Source: an uncultured Eubacteriales bacterium
GTDB lineage: Bacteria > Bacillota > Clostridia > Christensenellales > UBA1242
Length of the DNA stretch: 64,000 bases
Assembly (NCBI GenBank): GCA_948607205.1
Contig: CAPERS010000003.1
Location: forward strand, 41,149-105,148
Direction of reading: 5' to 3'
Shown here: one piece after another, positions 59,749-64,000 of the stretch
Position numbering within the stretch: the stretch's first letter is position 1
How the letters are laid out: each line of letters opens with the position of its first letter
Notes under the pieces: model-generated
What the model saw: the letters and a program-made list of their open reading frames with translations, nothing else
What the model was told of the DNA's origin: nothing
The model's database searches: none
Translations under genes and position numbers: made by a program

Positions 59749-60750
59749 ATGGATGATAGATTTATAACCAGCACCAAAAACTTAACCGATGCTGAGATTG
59801 AAAATTCACTCAGACCAGTCAGTTTTGACGAGTATATCGGTCAAAGCAAAGTGAAAGAGTCGCTCTCTGTTTACATCAAGGCAGCAAAGTCAAGAAAGGA
59901 AAGCCTCGACCATGTTCTTTTGTATGGGCCACCGGGGCTTGGCAAAACCACACTTTCTCACATTATTGCAAATGAACTTGGTTCACAATTCAAAGTGACA
60001 TCAGGTCCAGCAATCGAGCACGCTGCCGACCTTGCTGCAATTCTTACAAACCTCAATCAGAACGATGTTTTATTCATTGATGAAATCCATAGACTCAACA
60101 AAACAGTTGAAGAAATTTTATATCCAGCAATGGAAGATTTCGCGCTCGATTTTATTGTCGGCAAAGGTCCGTCTGCAAGAAATATGCGCCTCAAAATCAA
60201 ACCTTTCACTCTGATTGGCGCAACAACAAGGGCAGGTATGCTGACAAATCCACTTCGCGACCGCTTTGGCGTTATCTGCCGACTTGAACTCTATTCAACC
60301 GAAGAACTTCAAGTGATTGTTGAGCGTTCTGCCAAAATTTTGGGTTGCCATATTGATAGTAATGCAAGTGTTGAGATTGCAAGACGCTCACGCGGAACTC
60401 CTCGTATCGCGAACAGACTCTTAAAGCGCGTTCGTGACTATGCCGAAGTGCAAGGCGAGGGCAGAATAACCAAAGAAATCGCTGACAAAACTCTCGACAT
60501 CATGGAAATTGATGACCTAGGACTTGACACAATCGACCGCAAAATCATGTTGTCAATTATAAACAAATTTGGCGGTGGGCCTGTTGGACTTGAAACGCTT
60601 GCTGCGACCATCAGTGAAGATGCAAGCACGATTGAAGATGTTTATGAGCCATACTTACTTCAACTTGGCTTCATTTCAAGAACGCCACGCGGACGCGTTG
60701 CTATGCCAGTCGCTTACGAACACCTAAAACAACCACTGCCTGAGAAATAG
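59749..60750 (+). CDS. ruvB: Holliday junction helicase RuvB
   Basis: 333-aa AAA+ motor for branch migration. SLRPVSFDEYIGQ-type start, Walker A YGPPGLGKTTLSHIIANE, Walker B LFIDEIHRLNKTVEE, sensor LIGATTRAGML, arginine finger LRDRFGV, and the winged-helix end with GPVGLETLA and ISRTPRGRVA. It starts four bases after ruvA (GAGGGAGGGG within the ruvA end). Confidence 0.97.
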   Translation: MDDRFITSTKNLTDAEIENSLRPVSFDEYIGQSKVKESLSVYIKAAKSRKESLDHVLLYGPPGLGKTTLSHIIANELGSQFKVTSGPAIEHAADLAAILTNLNQNDVLFIDEIHRLNKTVEEILYPAMEDFALDFIVGKGPSARNMRLKIKPFTLIGATTRAGMLTNPLRDRFGVICRLELYSTEELQVIVERSAKILGCHIDSNASVEIARRSRGTPRIANRLLKRVRDYAEVQGEGRITKEIADKTLDIMEIDDLGLDTIDRKIMLSIINKFGGGPVGLETLAATISEDASTIEDVYEPYLLQLGFISRTPRGRVAMPVAYEHLKQPLPEK

Positions 60751-60764
60751 AAGCAAAAAAAGAA

Positions 60765-61808
60765 ATGACAAATATCGAAAATAAAGATTTATTATTAAAA
60801 AGTTCCTACTTTTATGACTTACCAGAGGAACTCATAGCGCAAACGCCAGTCGAGCCAAGAGATAGTTCTAGGCTCCTCGTTTATCATAGAAAAAGTGACT
60901 CGCTCGAGCACAAAATTTTTCACGACCTGCCAAATTTTTTGAAAAAAGGAGACGTGCTTGTCATAAATAACACACGAGTTTTGCCAGCAAGACTGTTTGG
61001 CTATAAGGATACTGGCGCAAAAATTGAAATTCTTCTTCAAAAACGCATAGACCTCAAAACTTGGGAGGTTATTGCAAAGCCTTTCAAGCGTTTAAAAGAG
61101 GACACAAAAGTCACTTTCAGCAAGCAACTGTGTTGCACAATAAAAGAAAAAGGCGATTATGGCAGTTGCATAATTGAATTTGAATTTGACGGAGCGTTTG
61201 AAGAGCGTCTTGACGAAGTTGGAACAATGCCACTTCCACCATACATTCACGAAAAACTTAGCGACAAAGAACGTTATCAAACGGTATACTCAAAAGTTAA
61301 AGGTTCTTCCGCTGCGCCAACAGCTGGCTTGCATTTCACTCCAAACTTGATAGAGAAAATAAAAGCTATGGGCGTGGAAATTGTTGAAGTTCTGCTCCAT
61401 GTCGGGCTTGGAACATTCAGACCTGTCAAAGAAGACAATATCTTAAACCACCAAATGCACAGTGAACATATTGAACTAAGTGAAGAGAATGCAAAAACAA
61501 TTAATCAGGCAAAGAGTGAGGGCAGGCGAGTGATTGCAGTTGGCACAACCTCAGTGCGCGTGCTTGAAAGTTGTGCAGAAAATGGGAGAGTCAAACCTCA
61601 AAAAAAGGAAACAGAAATATTTATCTATCCTTCATATAAGTTTCAAGTGGTGGATGCAATTATAACCAATTTTCACTTGCCTGAATCAACACTAATCATG
61701 CTTGTTTCAGCATTTGCAGGTTATGAAAACACTATGAAGATTTATAATACTGCTGTCAATGAAAGATATCGTTTTTTCTCTTTCGGTGACGCAATGTTGA
61801 TTGAATAA
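60765..61808 (+). CDS. queA: S-adenosylmethionine:tRNA ribosyltransferase-isomerase QueA
   Basis: 347 aa. Makes epoxyqueuosine at tRNA position 34. Signatures: FYDLPEELIAQTPVEPRDSSRLL, VLVINNTRVLPARLFG, YQTVYSKVKGSSAAPTAGLHFT, and DAIITNFHLPESTLIMLVSAFAG. No strong ribosome site; it follows ruvB by 14 bases in the ruv-queA-tgt order typical of Bacillota. Confidence 0.95.
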   Translation: MTNIENKDLLLKSSYFYDLPEELIAQTPVEPRDSSRLLVYHRKSDSLEHKIFHDLPNFLKKGDVLVINNTRVLPARLFGYKDTGAKIEILLQKRIDLKTWEVIAKPFKRLKEDTKVTFSKQLCCTIKEKGDYGSCIIEFEFDGAFEERLDEVGTMPLPPYIHEKLSDKERYQTVYSKVKGSSAAPTAGLHFTPNLIEKIKAMGVEIVEVLLHVGLGTFRPVKEDNILNHQMHSEHIELSEENAKTINQAKSEGRRVIAVGTTSVRVLESCAENGRVKPQKKETEIFIYPSYKFQVVDAIITNFHLPESTLIMLVSAFAGYENTMKIYNTAVNERYRFFSFGDAMLIE

Positions 61809-61928
61809 CATTGCATACTAGCAATATATTTCGTAGTATATCTAACATAATACACACAATATATTGATTTTATATATCTTTTTAAACTATTAAAAATATT
61901 ATAAGCAAACAATAAAAGGACTTACAAA

Positions 61929-63056
61929 ATGAACGAATTTAGTTTTGAAATAATAAAAACTTGCCCTCACACTGGTGCAAGAGCTGGAATTTTACACACT
62001 CCACATGGCGATATCGAAACTCCTATATTTATGCCAGTTGGCACACAAGCAACAGTTAAAGGACTGAAAGTTAGCGACTTGAATGATATAAATGCTCAAA
62101 TAATTCTTTCAAACACCTATCACTTATTTCTTCGTCCAGGTCACGAACTTGTAAAAAAAGCGGGCGGACTTCATAATTTTATGGACTGGCACAAACCAAT
62201 TCTCACAGACAGTGGCGGATTTCAAGTGTTTTCATTATCAAAACTGCGTAAAGTTACAGATGATGGTGTGGAGTTTCGTTCACACTTAAATGGTGAAAAA
62301 CTTTTTATTACTCCTGAAAAGTGTATCGAAATTGAAAACGCGCTTGGCGCTGACATTATTATGGCTTTTGATCAGTGCACAGAGGCTGGCGCTAGTTATG
62401 CTGAGGCACTCGAAGCCAAAAGAGTGACAAAACTTTGGCTTGAAAGATGCGCAAAAGCGCATAACAATCCAAAACAAATGCTCTTTCCAATCGTTCAAGG
62501 CAACATGTTCAAGGATTTAAGAGCGCAGTGCGTCAACGATTGTTTGCCTTATGCAAAGTGCGGAATCGCAATCGGTGGACTTTCTGTCGGTGAGGAAAAG
62601 AGTGTTATGTATGACATCCTCGACTTTTTGAATCCACTTTTGCCAAAAGATCAACCACGTTATCTCATGGGAGTCGGCTCGCCAGACTGTCTTGTTGAAG
62701 GATACGCAAGAGGAATTGACATGATGGACTGCGTTCTGCCAACCAGAATTGCACGTAACGGCACTGCATTCACAAAGAAGGGCAAACTTGTGGTCAAAAA
62801 CGCCAAATATAAAAAAGATTTCACGCCGATTGAAGAAGATTGCGAATGCTATGCTTGTCGTCATCACACAAGGGCTTATATTCGTCACCTAATAAACGCA
62901 GGCGAAATGCTTGGCGCAGAACTTTTATCAATCCACAATCTGCATTTCCTGCTTAAACTTGCTCATGACTGCCGTGAGGCCATTTTAAATGACATATTCC
63001 CAGAATTTAAAGAAGAATTCCTGTCAAAATATGACATTTCCAAGTCGAAGTTTTAA
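61929..63056 (+). CDS. tgt: tRNA-guanine transglycosylase (queuine/preQ1)
   Basis: 375 aa. Exchanges guanine 34 for preQ1. Catalytic LTDSGGFQVFSLSKLRKVTDDGV (Asp nucleophile region), ALGADIIMAFDQCTE, GGLSVGEEK, PTRIARNGTAF, and the zinc site CECYACRHHTRAYIRHL. AAAGGA site. 120 bases of AT-rich sequence separate it from queA, with a CAATATATTG palindrome at 61857-61866 of unknown meaning. Confidence 0.96.
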   Translation: MNEFSFEIIKTCPHTGARAGILHTPHGDIETPIFMPVGTQATVKGLKVSDLNDINAQIILSNTYHLFLRPGHELVKKAGGLHNFMDWHKPILTDSGGFQVFSLSKLRKVTDDGVEFRSHLNGEKLFITPEKCIEIENALGADIIMAFDQCTEAGASYAEALEAKRVTKLWLERCAKAHNNPKQMLFPIVQGNMFKDLRAQCVNDCLPYAKCGIAIGGLSVGEEKSVMYDILDFLNPLLPKDQPRYLMGVGSPDCLVEGYARGIDMMDCVLPTRIARNGTAFTKKGKLVVKNAKYKKDFTPIEEDCECYACRHHTRAYIRHLINAGEMLGAELLSIHNLHFLLKLAHDCREAILNDIFPEFKEEFLSKYDISKSKF

Positions 63057-63069
63057 AGAATAAAACAAA

Positions 63070-63096
63070 AACTCCACTAATAATAGTGGGGTTTTA
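63070..63096. terminator. Terminator between tgt and the convergent unknown gene
   Basis: ACTCCACTA / TAGTGGGGT stem (one G-T pair) with a four-base loop; T4 with further Ts on the plus strand, A-run on the other side. Confidence 0.75.
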
Positions 63097-63100
63097 AGTT

Positions 63101-63955
63101 TTACATATTAAAGATTGCATCCTCAACTTGTTCGATAAGTTCTTTCGTTTTGTCATAATTTGCATCCGCTTCTTCTCTTTGCTTTTGCTTTAAGTTATCT
63201 CTTTCTTGAATCGCTGTCATATATTCTGTTTCTTCTTTATTAATTCTGTTATTAAGCTTTTGAATTAACTCCAAGTTTTCGTTATCATTTTCACCTTTAT
63301 CCATTGCGTCCTTTAAGCGCTTTTTAATTCCATATCTCGCAACCAAAGCATGTTCTTTGATTTGCTCTTCTGTGAAGTTTTTACTATTTATTTTGTAATA
63401 TTCTTCTCTTGTTTGTTGTTTAGAATTTCTAAAATCTATACTTGCCGAATTATAAGAGTTAATAAGTGAATTACAGCCACGTAATACAGTTGGAGGTTCA
63501 ATTTCAACACCATTTTTCATAAAGAGAATGAGAAAGTCTTTATTTCTTTTTACAAGATCAACACTTCTCATACTATAAGGCATATCAGTGTCATAATCAA
63601 AGAAAAAATATCTTTCCGGATTAGCACTTTTTTTCAACAATCTCTCCACATCATCGCTAATCTCTGGATTTCTATTGGTATTATAATCGTTATAAACTTC
63701 TTCAAAAAGTTCAAAGTCATTCATCAGTTGACTATTATAGCACTTATGAACCTCAACTAACAATTTTACAAATTCATATTTATTTAAAAGGTTATATTCT
63801 TCAAACTTTTCATATATCTCTTTTGCAGAAATATCATTTTGATGCAAAATCAAATATTCTCGCGCTTTTTCAAATTTAAATTTCAATGCAAGCTTAATAA
63901 ACTTTTTTAATTTCTTATTTTCTCGGACTCCTGGTCCTCCACATCCAACATACAT
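63101..63955 (-). CDS. Unknown protein, 284 aa, helical
   Basis: Starts MYVGCGGPGVRENKKLKKF at 63955 after AAAGGGAGGT; an in-frame start further upstream would swallow that site. Mostly helical, with a C-terminal charged coiled coil (about 210-275) and no membrane segment. A middle stretch (DYDTDMPYSMRSVDLVKRNKD begins near 125, and FMKNGVEIEPP follows) recalls the spacing of ankyrin-like repeats only faintly. Not recognised. TTA/ATA-rich codon use, like the other unknown genes of the window. Its promoter region lies at the window edge. Confidence 0.72.
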   Translation of the reverse strand: MYVGCGGPGVRENKKLKKFIKLALKFKFEKAREYLILHQNDISAKEIYEKFEEYNLLNKYEFVKLLVEVHKCYNSQLMNDFELFEEVYNDYNTNRNPEISDDVERLLKKSANPERYFFFDYDTDMPYSMRSVDLVKRNKDFLILFMKNGVEIEPPTVLRGCNSLINSYNSASIDFRNSKQQTREEYYKINSKNFTEEQIKEHALVARYGIKKRLKDAMDKGENDNENLELIQKLNNRINKEETEYMTAIQERDNLKQKQREEADANYDKTKELIEQVEDAIFNM

Positions 63956-64000
63956 TTTTATTACCTCCCTTTTTAACAGTAATAATATTTCATTCAATTT

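Noticed and set aside
61809..61928. Riboswitch (preQ1) before tgt
   Set aside because: The 120 bases are AT-rich with a short palindrome only; no preQ1 aptamer pattern was recognisable.

Overview
The window comes from an AT-rich, endospore-forming Bacillota chromosome, most likely an uncultured Clostridia-type lineage (inference). The evidence is an unsplit sigK, a complete spoIIIAA-AH operon, ytxC beside thrS, a threonyl T-box, an L20-type leader and Firmicutes gene order. Nearly all genes lie on the + strand. The left edge cuts smc; the right edge falls just upstream of a minus-strand unknown gene. No tRNA, 5S/16S/23S rRNA, CRISPR array, transposase or prophage was seen.

Layout. 1-2.9 kb: smc (3' part) and ftsY. 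3.1-9.8 kb: sigK, a DisA_N/DAC-like gene without a clear RHR motif, RNase P RNA, an unknown protein, rarA, and an E2-acyltransferase-like protein with a lysine-rich tail. 9.8-16.1 kb: a small membrane protein, polA, ruvX, a DUF1292 gene, a 41-aa peptide gene, a four-way-junction DNA/RNA element, a minus-strand lipoprotein, ytxC. 16.1-22.2 kb: T-box, thrS, yajC, a TIGR04086-type gene, secD, secF. 22.3-24.4 kb: three unknown genes. 24.4-32.9 kb: rpsB, tsf, a 952-aa unknown protein, frr-uppS-cdsA-rseP. 32.9-41.8 kb: a PolC-derived exonuclease gene, then rimP-nusA-rnpM-ylxQ-infB-rbfA-nrnA-truB. 41.8-48.7 kb: an endonuclease IV-like gene, efp, a second four-way-junction element, spoIIIAA-AH. 48.7-53.3 kb: asp23-like, nusB, xseA, proS, xseB, a DUF21-like gene. 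53.3-57.2 kb: L20-type leader, infC-rpmI-rplT-trmH-family gene, minus-strand LRR_5 gene, yebC. 57.3-64 kb: two unknown genes, ruvC-ruvA-ruvB-queA-tgt, one unknown minus-strand gene.

The most interesting signals are these. (1) At the canonical polC position there is a 507-aa protein that keeps the PolC N-terminal, OB and DEDDh exonuclease parts but has no PHP or polymerase domain. (2) Two intergenic elements (14265-14385 and 43328-43428) share a design: a long outer stem encloses three hairpins, the last being a T-run/GC/A-run hairpin, yet most of the paired bases differ. (3) A dispersed family of 13-bp palindromes has five-base arms that change together around a mostly TTA centre; several start right after stop codons and form arrays inside the spoIIIA operon, between ruvC and ruvA, and between the T-box and thrS. 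(4) Several DNA repair genes (ruvC, the polC-like gene, rarA) have promoters so close to the ATG that their mRNAs should be leaderless or nearly so. (5) infC appears to start with ATT behind an attenuator-type leader.

The conserved genes serve chromosome segregation, protein export, translation, membrane lipid synthesis, recombination and sporulation. Between them sit unknown genes, several of which use more TTA and ATA codons than their neighbours.
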